Assembly: GCF_030687575.1 (NCBI RefSeq)
Contig: NZ_CP117439.1
Location: forward strand, 496,001 to 560,000
Direction of reading: 5' to 3'
Source: Pseudomonas sp. FP2309
Lineage (GTDB): Bacteria; Pseudomonadota; Gammaproteobacteria; Pseudomonadales; Pseudomonadaceae
Length of the DNA stretch: 64,000 nucleotides
Shown here: positions 45,486 to 54,703 of the stretch, piece by piece
How the letters are laid out: every line of letters starts with the position of its first letter
Position numbering within the stretch: the first letter of the stretch is position 1
The notes under the pieces: model-generated
The model's database searches: none
What the model was told of the DNA's origin: nothing
What the model saw: only the letters and a program-made list of their open reading frames with translations
Position numbers and translations under genes: made by a program

Positions 45486-46609
45486 TGCAACTGGCTTTTG
45501 TTCTGTACAAATACTTCCCCTTCGGTGGCCTGCAGCGTGACTTCATGCGCATCGCCTTGGAGTGCCAGCGGCGCGGCCATCAGATCCGTGTGTACACGCT
45601 GATCTGGGAGGGTGATATTCCGCCGGGCTTTGAAGTGTTGGTAGCGCCGGTCAAGGCTTTCTTCAATCATCGGCGCAACGAAAAGCTGCTCGCCTGGATG
45701 GACGCCGACCTGGCCAAGCGCCCGGTGGATCGCGTGATCGGCTTCAACAAAATGCCTGGCCTGGACGTGTACTACGCCGCCGACGGCTGCTTCGAAGACA
45801 AGGCGCAAAACCTGCGCCATTCGCTGTACCGCAGTTTTGGCCGCTACCGCCACTTTGCCGAGTACGAACGCGCGGTGTTCGCCAGGGACGCCAAGACCGA
45901 AATTTTGATGATCTCCGAAGTGCAGCAGCCGTTGTTCATCAAGCATTACGACACCCCGCTGGAGCGTTTTCACCTGCTGCCGCCGGGCATTGCCCAGGAC
46001 CGTCGCGCGCCGCCGAATGCGGCCCAGATCCGCGAAGGGTTCCGCAAGGAATTCAACCTGGCTGACGACGTACTGCTGCTGGTGCAAATCGGCTCTGGCT
46101 TCAAGACCAAAGGCGTCGACCGCAGCCTCAAAGCCCTGGCCGCGTTGCCGCCAGAACTGAAGAAACGCACGCGCCTGTTTGTAATCGGCCAGGACGACCC
46201 CAAAGTATTCCAATTGCAAAGCGCCACTTTGGGTCTGGGCGATAACGTGCAGTTCCTCAAGGGGCGCAGCGATATCCCGCGTTTCCTGCTGGGCGCAGAC
46301 GTGTTGATTCATCCGGCCTACAACGAAAATACCGGCACCGTTTTGCTTGAGGCAGTGGTGGCCGGCTTGCCGGTGCTGGTCTCGGCGGTGTGTGGCTATG
46401 CCCATTACATCGACGAAGCCGACGCGGGCCTGGTGCTGGATGAGCCGTTTGAACAAACCCAGCTCAACGCTTACCTGGCGCGGATGTTGAGCGATTCTGC
46501 ACAGCGCGCGGCCTGGGGCCGCAATGGGTTGGCCTTCGCTGAGACGGCCGACCTCTACAGCATGCCGCAGCACGCTGCGGATGTGATTCTGGCGGAGCCA
46601 AAACCATGA
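45485..46609 (+). CDS. waaG: LPS core alpha-1,3-glucosyl-type transferase WaaG
   Basis: 374-residue GT4 enzyme adding the first hexose of the outer core (GalN in P. aeruginosa, glucose in E. coli). YKYFPFGGLQRDFMRIALEC is the acceptor-side signature, GFNKMPGLDVYYAADGCFED follows, and HPAYNENTGTVLLEAVVAGL is the EX7E retaining motif. Starts with ATG overlapping the waaC stop by one base, and its end overlaps waaP by four. Confidence 0.97.
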   Translation: MQLAFVLYKYFPFGGLQRDFMRIALECQRRGHQIRVYTLIWEGDIPPGFEVLVAPVKAFFNHRRNEKLLAWMDADLAKRPVDRVIGFNKMPGLDVYYAADGCFEDKAQNLRHSLYRSFGRYRHFAEYERAVFARDAKTEILMISEVQQPLFIKHYDTPLERFHLLPPGIAQDRRAPPNAAQIREGFRKEFNLADDVLLLVQIGSGFKTKGVDRSLKALAALPPELKKRTRLFVIGQDDPKVFQLQSATLGLGDNVQFLKGRSDIPRFLLGADVLIHPAYNENTGTVLLEAVVAGLPVLVSAVCGYAHYIDEADAGLVLDEPFEQTQLNAYLARMLSDSAQRAAWGRNGLAFAETADLYSMPQHAADVILAEPKP

Positions 46610-47412
46610 AGTTGATGCTTGCCGAACCGTTCAAGACCCTCTGGGCCGGGCGTGATGCGTTCGCCGCCGTCGAGGGGCTGGAAGGCGAGGTGTACCGTGA
46701 ACTCGAAGCGCGTCGCACCTTGCGTACCGAGGTGGACGGCCGTGGCTATTTTGTGAAGATCCATCGTGGCATTGGCTGGGGGGAGATCGTCAAAAACCTG
46801 GTCACCGCCAAGCTGCCGGTGCTCGGCGCGGGCCAGGAATGGCTGGCGATCCAGCGCTTGCAGCAATTGGGCGTGCCGACCATGACGGCGGTGGCCTATG
46901 GCGAGCGCGGCAGTAACCCGGCGGACCAGCACTCGTTCATCATTACCGAAGAACTGGCGCCCACGGTGAGCCTGGAAGATTTCAGCATCGACTGGCTCAA
47001 GCAGGCGCCCGAGCCGCGCCTCAAGCGCGCGTTGATCGCCGAAGTGGCGCGCATGACCGGCATGATGCACCGTGGCGGAGTCAATCACCGTGACTGCTAC
47101 ATCTGCCACTTCCTGCTGCATACCGACACACCGGTGACGGCCGACAATTTCAAGCTGTCGGTGATCGACCTGCACCGCGCCCAGACCCGCGACAAGATCA
47201 GCCTGCGCTGGCGCAACAAGGACCTGGCGGCCCTTTATTTCTCGGCGCTGGACATTGGCCTGACCCGTCGCGACAAGCTGCGCTTCCTCAAAAGCTATTT
47301 CCAACAGCCGCTGCGCCAGATCCTCGCCCAGGAGGCCGCGTTGCTGCAGTGGCTGCAAGGCAAGGCCGACAAGCTTTACGCACGTAAACAGCGATACGGG
47401 GATGCGCTCTGA
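46606..47412 (+). CDS. waaP: LPS heptose kinase WaaP
   Basis: 268-residue protein-kinase-fold enzyme phosphorylating heptose I of the inner core; in P. aeruginosa it is essential. The catalytic loop is NHRDCYICHFLL with the metal-binding VIDLHRAQTR. The nucleotide lysine is in YFVKIHRGIGWGEIVKNL. It overlaps waaG by four bases and wapP by one, so it is produced with the glycosyltransferases. Confidence 0.96.
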   Translation: MKLMLAEPFKTLWAGRDAFAAVEGLEGEVYRELEARRTLRTEVDGRGYFVKIHRGIGWGEIVKNLVTAKLPVLGAGQEWLAIQRLQQLGVPTMTAVAYGERGSNPADQHSFIITEELAPTVSLEDFSIDWLKQAPEPRLKRALIAEVARMTGMMHRGGVNHRDCYICHFLLHTDTPVTADNFKLSVIDLHRAQTRDKISLRWRNKDLAALYFSALDIGLTRRDKLRFLKSYFQQPLRQILAQEAALLQWLQGKADKLYARKQRYGDAL

Positions 47413-48146
47413 TGGCGGGCTGGAACCTTGAACCGGCCTACTCCACCCTGGCGGATGATTTTGGAAGCCTCGAAGCGGTGTTCGCCCTGCAAGGCGAGCG
47501 GCTGACCCGCGACCCGTTGTCGGAAGTGATCCGGGTCGAGCGCGGTGGGGTCAACTATTACGTCAAGCGCTACGTCGGTGCCGGCAAGGGCCTGCGGCGC
47601 TACCTGGGCAAGCCGCGGGTCAAGTCCGAATGGCAGAACCTCAAGCGCTTTGCCAAGTGGGGCATCCCGACTGCCGACGTAGTGGCCTGGGGCCTGGAAC
47701 GCAATGGCCTGGCCTACGACCGTGGTGCGATGATCACTCGCGAGCTGCCACGCACCGAAGACCTCTCGGTATTGGCCGAGCGTCACGATGCGCGCCTGCG
47801 TGACCCCAAGTGGGTCAACGTGATCAGTCGTCAGCTCGCCGAATACACGCGCACGATGCACGATCATCGCTTTACCCATAACGATTTGAAGTGGCGCAAC
47901 CTGCTGGTCGATGACCAGTCGACCCTGTACCTGATCGACTGCCCCAACGGCGATTTCTGGCGTGGCTTCTGGCTCAAGTACCGCATCACCAAGGACCTGG
48001 CCTGCCTGGACAAGGTGGCCAAGTATCATCTGTCGGCCACCCAGCGCCTGCGTTTCTACATGCAGTACCGTGGATGCCGGCACCTGAGTGAGTCGGACAA
48101 GCGGCGTATTCGCCACGTAGTGAAGTTTTTCGAGGGGCGTGAATGA
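47412..48146 (+). CDS. wapP: LPS core kinase of the Kdo/WaaP family (WapP-like)
   Basis: 244 residues. Kinase fold with GGVNYYVKRYVGAGKG for the nucleotide lysine, catalytic loop THNDLKWRNLLV and LIDCPNGDFW at the metal site. Position directly after waaP matches P. aeruginosa PA5008 (WapP), proposed to phosphorylate a core heptose. Overlaps both neighbours by one and four bases. The name rests on gene order and fold, not on residues specific to substrate. Confidence 0.88.
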   Translation: MAGWNLEPAYSTLADDFGSLEAVFALQGERLTRDPLSEVIRVERGGVNYYVKRYVGAGKGLRRYLGKPRVKSEWQNLKRFAKWGIPTADVVAWGLERNGLAYDRGAMITRELPRTEDLSVLAERHDARLRDPKWVNVISRQLAEYTRTMHDHRFTHNDLKWRNLLVDDQSTLYLIDCPNGDFWRGFWLKYRITKDLACLDKVAKYHLSATQRLRFYMQYRGCRHLSESDKRRIRHVVKFFEGRE

Positions 48147-48895
48147 GCGATTTCCTGGCGGCTGAAGACCGTGCGTTGCTGGAGCGCCACGGCCTCGCCA
48201 CATTTGACGCGTTGTGGGCCAAGCAGTTGGACGCGGTCGACGAGCCGAACACCAGCCATGGGGGGTGGAGCAGCGTGTTTCGCCTGGAGCTTGACGGCCA
48301 CGGTTATTACCTCAAGCGCCAGAGCAATTACCTGACGCGCAGCCTGCACCGGCCGCTGGGCGAGCCGAGTTTTTCCCGCGAGTTTCGCAATATCAGCCGC
48401 TACCGCAAGCTGGGTATCCCAGCCTTGCAGGCGGCGTTCTACGGCGAGCGCAAGGTCGCGGGTGAACATCGCGCCATGCTGTTGACCCGCGCCCTGGACG
48501 GCTGGAATGACCTGGATTCATTGCTGGAGCAGTGGCCGCAACTGAGCGACGCCCAGCACCGTGCGATCCTGCTGGCCTGCGGCCAACTGGCGCGGCGCCT
48601 GCACAGCGTCGGCCAGGTGCATGGTTGTTTTTACCCCAAGCATATTTTTTTGCAGGCCACCGGTGACGGTTACGCCGCGCAATTGATCGACCTGGAGAAA
48701 ACCCGCCCGCTGCTGTTCGGCTGGCGTGACCGGGTCAAGGACCTGGAGCCGTTGTTGCGTCGTGCACGGCCGTGGTCGGATGCGCAGGTGCGTCAACTGT
48801 TGGCGGCCTACCTCGATCAGCCGGAAGACAGTGCGCTGGTCACCACCTGGCTGCAACGCCTGACGACGCGGCGCAGCCACAAGGAGAACCGCTGA
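48143..48895 (+). CDS. wapQ: InaA-type LPS core kinase (WapQ-like)
   Basis: 250 residues of the InaA/lipopolysaccharide kinase family. WSSVFRLELDGHGYYLKRQ holds the nucleotide lysine, VHGCFYPKHIFL replaces the usual HGD loop, and AQLIDLEKTRPL is the metal site. The HGC-type loop is normal for InaA-like members. Third kinase-fold gene in the row, equivalent to P. aeruginosa PA5007 (WapQ). AAGGAG for the next gene lies within its last codons. Confidence 0.87.
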   Translation: MSDFLAAEDRALLERHGLATFDALWAKQLDAVDEPNTSHGGWSSVFRLELDGHGYYLKRQSNYLTRSLHRPLGEPSFSREFRNISRYRKLGIPALQAAFYGERKVAGEHRAMLLTRALDGWNDLDSLLEQWPQLSDAQHRAILLACGQLARRLHSVGQVHGCFYPKHIFLQATGDGYAAQLIDLEKTRPLLFGWRDRVKDLEPLLRRARPWSDAQVRQLLAAYLDQPEDSALVTTWLQRLTTRRSHKENR

Positions 48896-50334
48896 TGCGT
48901 TTGTCCGAGTTGAAAAACGCCGGCCGCACACCGAGTCTGCCGTTGACCCTTGACCTGGCGGACGCCGCCGGCCCCGGTCAGTTGCAACTGCTGAGCCTGT
49001 TGCGCGTGCTGCCTGGCGAGCGTTACGTGGGCGCCGCAGTCTGGCGCGGGCGCCCGGTGCTGGCCAAGTTACTGGTGGGCGGCAAAGCTGCGCGGCATTT
49101 TCAGCGTGAGCTCACGGGCGTGCGGCTGTTGGCCGAACAAGGTCTGACCACGCCATTGTTACTGGCCGATGGGTTGCAGGAAGGCGAGGGCGGTTGGCTG
49201 CTGTTCGAATTTATCGAGGGCGCTGAGAGCCTGGCCGATGCCTGGCATGCGGTCGAAAGCTTGCCGCCCTTGGCCGACGAACAAACTGCCGTGCTCGCCG
49301 AAGCGCTGGGCGCCATTGCCCAGATGCACACCAAAGGCCTGTGGCAGGAAGACCTGCATCTGGACAACCTGCTGCGCCAGAACGGCAAGTTGTACTTGAT
49401 CGACGGGGCCGGCATCCGCGTTGAAGAGGCGGGCAAGCCGCTGTCGCGTGACCGGGTGCTGGAGAACCTCGGTGTGTTTTTTGCGCAGTTGCCCAAAAAC
49501 CTCGAGCCGTTTACCGAGGAGCTGCTGGTGTACTACCTGCTCGGCAACGGCGAACACGCCCTGCCGCTGCAAGCCCTGGAGAAACAGGTGCGTAAGGTCA
49601 GCGCGTGGCGCTTGAAGGACTTTTTGAACAAGGTCGGTCGCGAATGCACGCTGTTCAGCGTGGCGCGCGGCGCGTTCGGCTTGCGCGCGATGCGTCGCGA
49701 AGAAGAAGCGGCGATGTTGCCGGTGCTGCAGCAGGCCGACGCGTTGCTCGACAGCGGCCATCTGTACAAAACCGGCGGTACCGCCAGCGTGGCCAAGGTC
49801 GATGTGGCCGGGCGGCCGTTGGTGATCAAGCGCTACAACATCAAGGGTTTTGCCCATTGGCTCAAGCGCTTCTGGCGCCCGAGCCGTGCCTGGCATTCGT
49901 GGCGTGAAGGCAACCGTCTGGCGTTCCTCGGCATCGCCACGCCGAAGCCTTTGGCCGTGTTGGAAAAGCGCTTTTTCTGGCTGCGCAGCCGTGCCTACCT
50001 GGTCACCGAATACCTGCCGGGCCCGGACATCATCGAGCGCTTCGCGCCCTGCGTCGAGCACGGTGATGCGCCGGAAAGCGAACTGCTGGCGCTGGATCAG
50101 CTGTTTGCCGAGTTGATCCGCGAGCGCATCAGTCATGGCGACTTCAAAGGCCACAATCTGTTCTGGCACGAGGGCCGCTGGACGCTGATCGACCTGGATG
50201 CGATGTGCCAACACAGCTCGGCCGCCAGTTTTGCTGCGGCGTATGCCAAGGACCGGGCGCGGTTCATGCGCAACTGGCCGCAAGAAAGTGCATTGTACAA
50301 AGTGATTGATGAGCGCTTGCCCACCCAGGTGTGA
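48895..50334 (+). CDS. Tandem-domain LPS kinase-like protein
   Basis: 479 residues containing two kinase-like lobes in series. The first has WQEDLHLDNLLRQ and YLIDGAGIRVEE (about 150-180). The second, after a spacer around 260-290, has RPLVIKRYNIKGFAHWLKRF, ISHGDFKGHNLFW and TLIDLDAMC. Only the second has a classical HGDxxxxN loop; the first (QEDLHLDN) is also plausible. Homologues follow wapQ in P. aeruginosa (PA5006) with no proven substrate. ATG preceded by AAGGAG, overlapping the previous stop by one base. Confidence 0.85.
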   Translation: MRLSELKNAGRTPSLPLTLDLADAAGPGQLQLLSLLRVLPGERYVGAAVWRGRPVLAKLLVGGKAARHFQRELTGVRLLAEQGLTTPLLLADGLQEGEGGWLLFEFIEGAESLADAWHAVESLPPLADEQTAVLAEALGAIAQMHTKGLWQEDLHLDNLLRQNGKLYLIDGAGIRVEEAGKPLSRDRVLENLGVFFAQLPKNLEPFTEELLVYYLLGNGEHALPLQALEKQVRKVSAWRLKDFLNKVGRECTLFSVARGAFGLRAMRREEEAAMLPVLQQADALLDSGHLYKTGGTASVAKVDVAGRPLVIKRYNIKGFAHWLKRFWRPSRAWHSWREGNRLAFLGIATPKPLAVLEKRFFWLRSRAYLVTEYLPGPDIIERFAPCVEHGDAPESELLALDQLFAELIRERISHGDFKGHNLFWHEGRWTLIDLDAMCQHSSAASFAAAYAKDRARFMRNWPQESALYKVIDERLPTQV

Positions 50335-50464
50335 TCGAGCGCGCGTACTCATCGGCTCGCTCCTTGCGTTGATGAATAAGACGACTCCTACAGGCGCTTG
50401 GGCTTTGGGCGTCAGTCGTCGGCCGAGCAGGGTGATAGCTTTTCAGTTTTCTGAAGAGACGACG

Positions 50465-50803
50465 ATGAAAACCAAACAAATGCTCGGACTATTGGCCTTG
50501 ATCGGAGGTTTTTCGGCCGCGGGTGGTTGCGGTACCGTGACCACGGTGTTTCAGGAGGACCGCGCCACGGTCCAGTCCCTCAAGGCGAAAAAAACCTACT
50601 GCCAGTCTGTTCCGCGTATCTACAGTGGCGTGGCCTACGGCCTTTGCGCACTGCATGCGCCGCCCAATTCCGGAAGCGGGCTTTGGTTGAACAGCGTTCC
50701 GTGGGCGTTTATCGATGTTCCGCTCTCGGGTGTTCTGGATACGCTGGTCCTGCCCTACACGGTCTACCAGCAAAATGTCGACGGCAGCCTTGAACTTCGC
50801 TAG
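50465..50803 (+). CDS. YceK/YidQ-family lipoprotein
   Basis: 112 residues. A lipoprotein signal (KTKQMLGLLALIGGFSAAGG then Cys22) is followed by GTVTTVFQED, and later IYSGVAYGLCAL and FIDVPLSGVLDTLVLPYTVY, the conserved YceK/DUF1375 pattern. Probably an outer-membrane or periplasmic lipoprotein of unknown function. It interrupts the otherwise tight LPS operon: 130 bases precede it and 132 follow it, so it may be transcribed separately. I chose the ATG at the signal peptide. Confidence 0.85.
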   Translation: MKTKQMLGLLALIGGFSAAGGCGTVTTVFQEDRATVQSLKAKKTYCQSVPRIYSGVAYGLCALHAPPNSGSGLWLNSVPWAFIDVPLSGVLDTLVLPYTVYQQNVDGSLELR

Positions 50804-50838
50804 TCCCTTGCGCTAACAGCTTTCCCCCTCTTTTACGC

Positions 50839-50844
50839 TATAAT
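50839..50844 (+). promoter_or_regulatory. Candidate -10 box upstream of wapO
   Basis: A perfect TATAAT lies about 92 bases before the wapO start in an otherwise GC-rich stretch. No convincing -35 box stands 16-18 bases upstream (TTGCGC at 50808-50813 is too far away), so only the -10 is supported. It would give the second half of the LPS locus its own transcript. Confidence 0.4.
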
Positions 50845-50935
50845 CCCGCCCTTTAGCTGTTTCCTGCCCGCGCGGGAAACACACTTTTTTCAGGCGCCCC
50901 CCGCCTGCATGCAGACTAAAAGAGGCTAGACCCCA

Positions 50936-52693
50936 GTGGCATTGACGATTCTTGGCCTGTCCGGCGCCCTTAGCCATGATCCTTCCGCAGCCCTGTATAT
51001 CGACGGCAAGCTGATCGCGGCCGCCGAAGAAGAGCGCTTCGTACGCGACAAACATGCAAAGAACCGCATGCCCTACGAATCGGCGAAGTTCTGCCTGGAA
51101 CAAGCCGGTATCAAACCTTCGGACGTTGACGTGGTGGCGATTCCGTTCGCCCCGATCAGCCTGTTCGGCGAGGCGCGCTGGCACTACGCCAAGCGTTACT
51201 GGTACGCCCCGGACCGTGCACTCGACGCGATCCTGATGGGCAACCGCCGCTACAAGCGCTACCGCAACAAGATCGTCTGGTGCCTGGAGCAACTGGGCTT
51301 CGATCCGAAGAAAATCAAGATCGAGCCGGTTGAACACCACCTGGCCCACGCCTCCAGCGCCTACCACTGCTCGGGCTTCCAGGAAAAAACCGCGATCCTC
51401 GGCATCGACGGTAAAGGTGAGTACGCCACCACGTTCTTCGGCTACGGCGAAAACGGCAAGATTCACAAAATCAAAGAATTCTACGACCCGGACTCCCTCG
51501 GCGGCCTGTACGGCGCGATCACCGAGTTCCTCGGTTTCGAGATGCTTGACGGCGAGTTCAAGGTCATGGGCATGGCGCCGTATGGCGATGCCAGCAAATA
51601 CGATTTCTCGCGCCTGGCTTCCTTTGAGAACGGCGAGTTGGTGATCAACACCGACTACGCCAACGTCATCGGCCTGCGCCGCTACAAAGAGAAAGGCAAG
51701 GGCTTCTACTTCTCACCGAAACTGATCGAGTGGCTGGGTCCCAAGCGTGAAGGCGATATCGCCGACGAACCTTACATCCACTACGCCGCCAGCATGCAGG
51801 CGCTGTTCGAGAAGCTGGCCCTGCAGATGATCGACCACTACCTGGGCGACATCCTCAAGGACACCGGCAAGCTCGCCTTTGCCGGCGGCTGCGCGCTGAA
51901 CGTCAAGCTGAACCAGAAGATCATTGCCCGCGACGACGTGAAAGAGCTGTTCGTGCAGCCCGCGTCCGGCGATGCCGGCACCGCCGTGGGTGCGGCTGCC
52001 TACGTATCCCACGCCCTTGGGGTGCCGGTGGAGAAGATGGAACACGTCTACCTCGGCCCGTCCTACAGCAACGAAGACGTGATCGCCGCGTGCGCCAGGC
52101 ACGAGAGCAAGCCGAACTGGCGCAAGATCGAAAACATGCCCAAGCGCATCGCCAAGATCATGGTAGACGGCAACCCGGTGGCCTGGTTCCAGGGGCGCAT
52201 GGAGTTTGGCCCACGTGCGTTGGGCGGCCGTTCCATCATCGGTTGCCCAAGTGCGACCGGCGTGGCTGACCGCATCAACCACCAGATCAAGTTCCGCGAG
52301 CGCTGGAGGCCTTTCTGCCCGTCGATGCTCGACACCGTCGCCCCGCAAATGATCAAGGTCGATCATCCGGCGCCGTTCATGACCTTCACATTTGAAGTGT
52401 CGGAAGAGTGGAAAACCCGCGTACCGGAAGTGGTCCATGAAGATGGCACCTCCCGCGCCCAGGTGCTCAAGCGCGAATACAACCCGCGCTACTACGACAT
52501 GATGAAAGAGCTTGAAGTGCTGACCGGCAACGGTGTGTCCCTGAACACCTCGCTCAACCGTCGTGGCGAAGCAATGATCTGCTCGCCGACCGACGCGCTG
52601 AACATGTTCTTCGGCTCCGACCTGCAGTACCTGATCATGGAAGACATCCTGGTCGTCAAAGACGGCGTGGACCCTTATGACGCGCTCGGCTGA
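50936..52693 (+). CDS. wapO: LPS core carbamoyltransferase
   Basis: 585-residue NodU/CmcH-family O-carbamoyltransferase. It begins LTILGLSGALSHDPSAALYI. VEHHLAHASSAYHCSGF supplies the metal-binding histidines of the N-terminal Kae1-like domain. FQGRMEFGPRALGGRSIIG and REYNPRYYDMM belong to the C-terminal YrdC-like part. In P. aeruginosa WapO (PA5005) carbamoylates the second core heptose. The start is GTG after AGAGG. It overlaps wapH by 17 bases. Confidence 0.95.
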   Translation: MALTILGLSGALSHDPSAALYIDGKLIAAAEEERFVRDKHAKNRMPYESAKFCLEQAGIKPSDVDVVAIPFAPISLFGEARWHYAKRYWYAPDRALDAILMGNRRYKRYRNKIVWCLEQLGFDPKKIKIEPVEHHLAHASSAYHCSGFQEKTAILGIDGKGEYATTFFGYGENGKIHKIKEFYDPDSLGGLYGAITEFLGFEMLDGEFKVMGMAPYGDASKYDFSRLASFENGELVINTDYANVIGLRRYKEKGKGFYFSPKLIEWLGPKREGDIADEPYIHYAASMQALFEKLALQMIDHYLGDILKDTGKLAFAGGCALNVKLNQKIIARDDVKELFVQPASGDAGTAVGAAAYVSHALGVPVEKMEHVYLGPSYSNEDVIAACARHESKPNWRKIENMPKRIAKIMVDGNPVAWFQGRMEFGPRALGGRSIIGCPSATGVADRINHQIKFRERWRPFCPSMLDTVAPQMIKVDHPAPFMTFTFEVSEEWKTRVPEVVHEDGTSRAQVLKREYNPRYYDMMKELEVLTGNGVSLNTSLNRRGEAMICSPTDALNMFFGSDLQYLIMEDILVVKDGVDPYDALG

Positions 52694-53807
52694 CCGCCAC
52701 GTCCTGCAGTTCTGCCACGGCTATGACGGGCCGTTCCTCGATTGCGCGCGGCAGTACGCCAGTTTGTTCGCCGGCACAGGCTACAAGGTGACCACGGTGT
52801 TTCTCACCGGGGTCGCCGACCCGCAAGTGGCCGCCGGGTGTGCGTCCGACGAAGTGTTGTTCATGGAATTCAGCTCCAAGGCCATTCGCGGCCTGAAGTT
52901 GGGCGCCATCCGTGAACTGCGCAGGATCGCTGCGTCACGCAACTTCAGTTTCTGTATTGCTCACCGCTTCAAGCCGATCTACATCGCCTTGCTTGGCACG
53001 CGCTTGCCGGTGATCGGTGTGCATCACGCTTTTGGCGATTACCAGCGCGGCAGTCGCAAGCTGTTTGCCAGGATTTTTCGCAAACGCTTGAGCTTGCTGG
53101 GGGTGTCCGACGCGGTGCGTGACGACATGCGCCGCTGTCTGCCGGCCTGGCCCGCCGCGCGAATCCAGACCTTGTATAACCGCATTGACGTGGACGCGTT
53201 GCAGGCCGTCCAGGTGTCGGTGGACGAGGCGCGCGATGCCTTGGGCTTGTCGCCGGATGAGTGGGTGGTCGGCAATGTCGGCCGCCTGCACCCGGACAAG
53301 GACCAGGCCACGTTGCTCAAGGGGTTTGCCCTGGCGCTGCCGGATTTGCCGGCCGAAAGCCGCCTGGCGATTCTCGGCACCGGGCGCCTGGAGCAGGCGC
53401 TCAAGGACCAGGCGCGTGAACTGGGGATCGCCGACAAGGTGCTGTTTCTTGGCCAGGTGCCGGATGCGCGTCGGTATTTCCGCGCGTTCGATGTGTTTGC
53501 CCTGAGCTCCGACCACGAGCCGTTCGGCATGGTGCTGCTTGAAGCCATGGCGGCCGGTGTGCCGTTGTTGGCCACGGCCTGTGGCGGTGCGCGGGAAGTG
53601 GTCGAAGGCGTAGGTATCCTGTTTCCGTTCGGCGACGCCGAACACCTCGCTCAGGGGCTGCGGCATCTGGCGGCGATGGACCAGCACCAGCGACGGCAGT
53701 GTGCCGAGATGATGCTGGAACGCCTGCGCACGCGTTTCTCGGATCAGACGGTACGCGATACCTTCTGGCAACTGCCGCACGTTATTGAACTGACCGCGGG
53801 GGCTTGA
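52677..53807 (+). CDS. wapH: LPS core glycosyltransferase WapH (GT4)
   Basis: 376-residue GT-B family 4 transferase. GNVGRLHPDKDQATLLKGFA and FALSSDHEPFGMVLLEAMAA (EX7E motif) form the C-terminal donor domain; the N-terminal domain starts HVLQFCHGYDGPFLDCARQY. The position after wapO corresponds to P. aeruginosa PA5004, implicated in outer-core glucose addition. Start lies within the end of wapO; the next gene's ATG overlaps its stop by one base. Confidence 0.92.
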   Translation: MTRSADRHVLQFCHGYDGPFLDCARQYASLFAGTGYKVTTVFLTGVADPQVAAGCASDEVLFMEFSSKAIRGLKLGAIRELRRIAASRNFSFCIAHRFKPIYIALLGTRLPVIGVHHAFGDYQRGSRKLFARIFRKRLSLLGVSDAVRDDMRRCLPAWPAARIQTLYNRIDVDALQAVQVSVDEARDALGLSPDEWVVGNVGRLHPDKDQATLLKGFALALPDLPAESRLAILGTGRLEQALKDQARELGIADKVLFLGQVPDARRYFRAFDVFALSSDHEPFGMVLLEAMAAGVPLLATACGGAREVVEGVGILFPFGDAEHLAQGLRHLAAMDQHQRRQCAEMMLERLRTRFSDQTVRDTFWQLPHVIELTAGA

Positions 53808-54703
53808 TGCTCAATCGATTCCAAGGCTGGCGCGAGCGGGGCTGGTCCGTCGTTGACGCGCCTGTCTACAGCGACGCCTGGCAGCGTTTTGGCGGCAGCG
53901 TCGCGACCCATCCTCAGGTGATCGAACGTCTGGCCGGGCTGGCCGATATCCCGGTGCGTTACCTGGCCTGGGCGCAGGGCGGTGAGCTGCGGGCGTGCAT
54001 CGCCACCTGGGGACGCGACCTGGCGTTGTCCAAGGATGTGCTTAAACAGCGCGGTAAAAAGGGCTTGTTCGACTTGGGGAATGCCGAGTTGATCCTGCCG
54101 GCCGCCGCCAACGCCCAGGCGCCGCTGCGCCATCGCGCACGCTACCTGTCGACATTGAATGAAGGCCGTTTCAGCGGTCTCAAGCCCCAGGCCGAGCAGT
54201 TGGCCATGGCCCGCACACCGGAAGAACTGTCGAAGAAGTTTCGCTACAACCAGCGCCGCGAATTGCGCTTGCTCGAAGAGGCTGGTGGCGTCGTGCGGCC
54301 AGTGAGCGAGTTTTCCAGTTCGGAGCTGGCGGCGATTTACTGCGATCTGTTCCTGCGCCGTTGGGGCTTTGCGGCCACCGGTGCCGAGCGTATGGCCGAG
54401 GTGATCGAGCTGTTGCGTGAATGGTTGATCGGCTCGGTGATCTTTCTCAACGATGCACCCATCGCGGTGCAGTTGGTGTACCGGGTCGAGTCGCCCGAGT
54501 GGATCAGCGTGGAGTACGTCAATGGCGGCGTGGACCCTCAAACCCGTGCCTTCAGCCCAGGCAGTGTGTTGAGTTTTCTCAATACCCAGAGCGCCTGGGA
54601 GCAGGCGCGCGAAGTCGGCAAGCCGCTGCGGTTTTCGTTCGGGCGTGCCGACCGTGAGTACAAGGACCGTTGGTGCAACCCTGTGCCGGTACTGACCGTA
54701 TGA
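53807..54703 (+). CDS. Mig-14-like protein
   Basis: 298 residues, GNAT-like Mig-14 family. RFSGLKPQAEQLAMARTPEE, KFRYNQRRELRLLEEAGG and SWIS-like PEWISVEYVNGGVDPQ, then RFSFGRADREYKDRWC. In Salmonella Mig-14, and in P. aeruginosa PA5003, it contributes to resistance to antimicrobial peptides, probably through envelope modification. I took the ATG overlapping the wapH stop by one base instead of the TTG one codon earlier. Overlaps dnpA by four bases. Confidence 0.88.
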   Translation: MLNRFQGWRERGWSVVDAPVYSDAWQRFGGSVATHPQVIERLAGLADIPVRYLAWAQGGELRACIATWGRDLALSKDVLKQRGKKGLFDLGNAELILPAAANAQAPLRHRARYLSTLNEGRFSGLKPQAEQLAMARTPEELSKKFRYNQRRELRLLEEAGGVVRPVSEFSSSELAAIYCDLFLRRWGFAATGAERMAEVIELLREWLIGSVIFLNDAPIAVQLVYRVESPEWISVEYVNGGVDPQTRAFSPGSVLSFLNTQSAWEQAREVGKPLRFSFGRADREYKDRWCNPVPVLTV

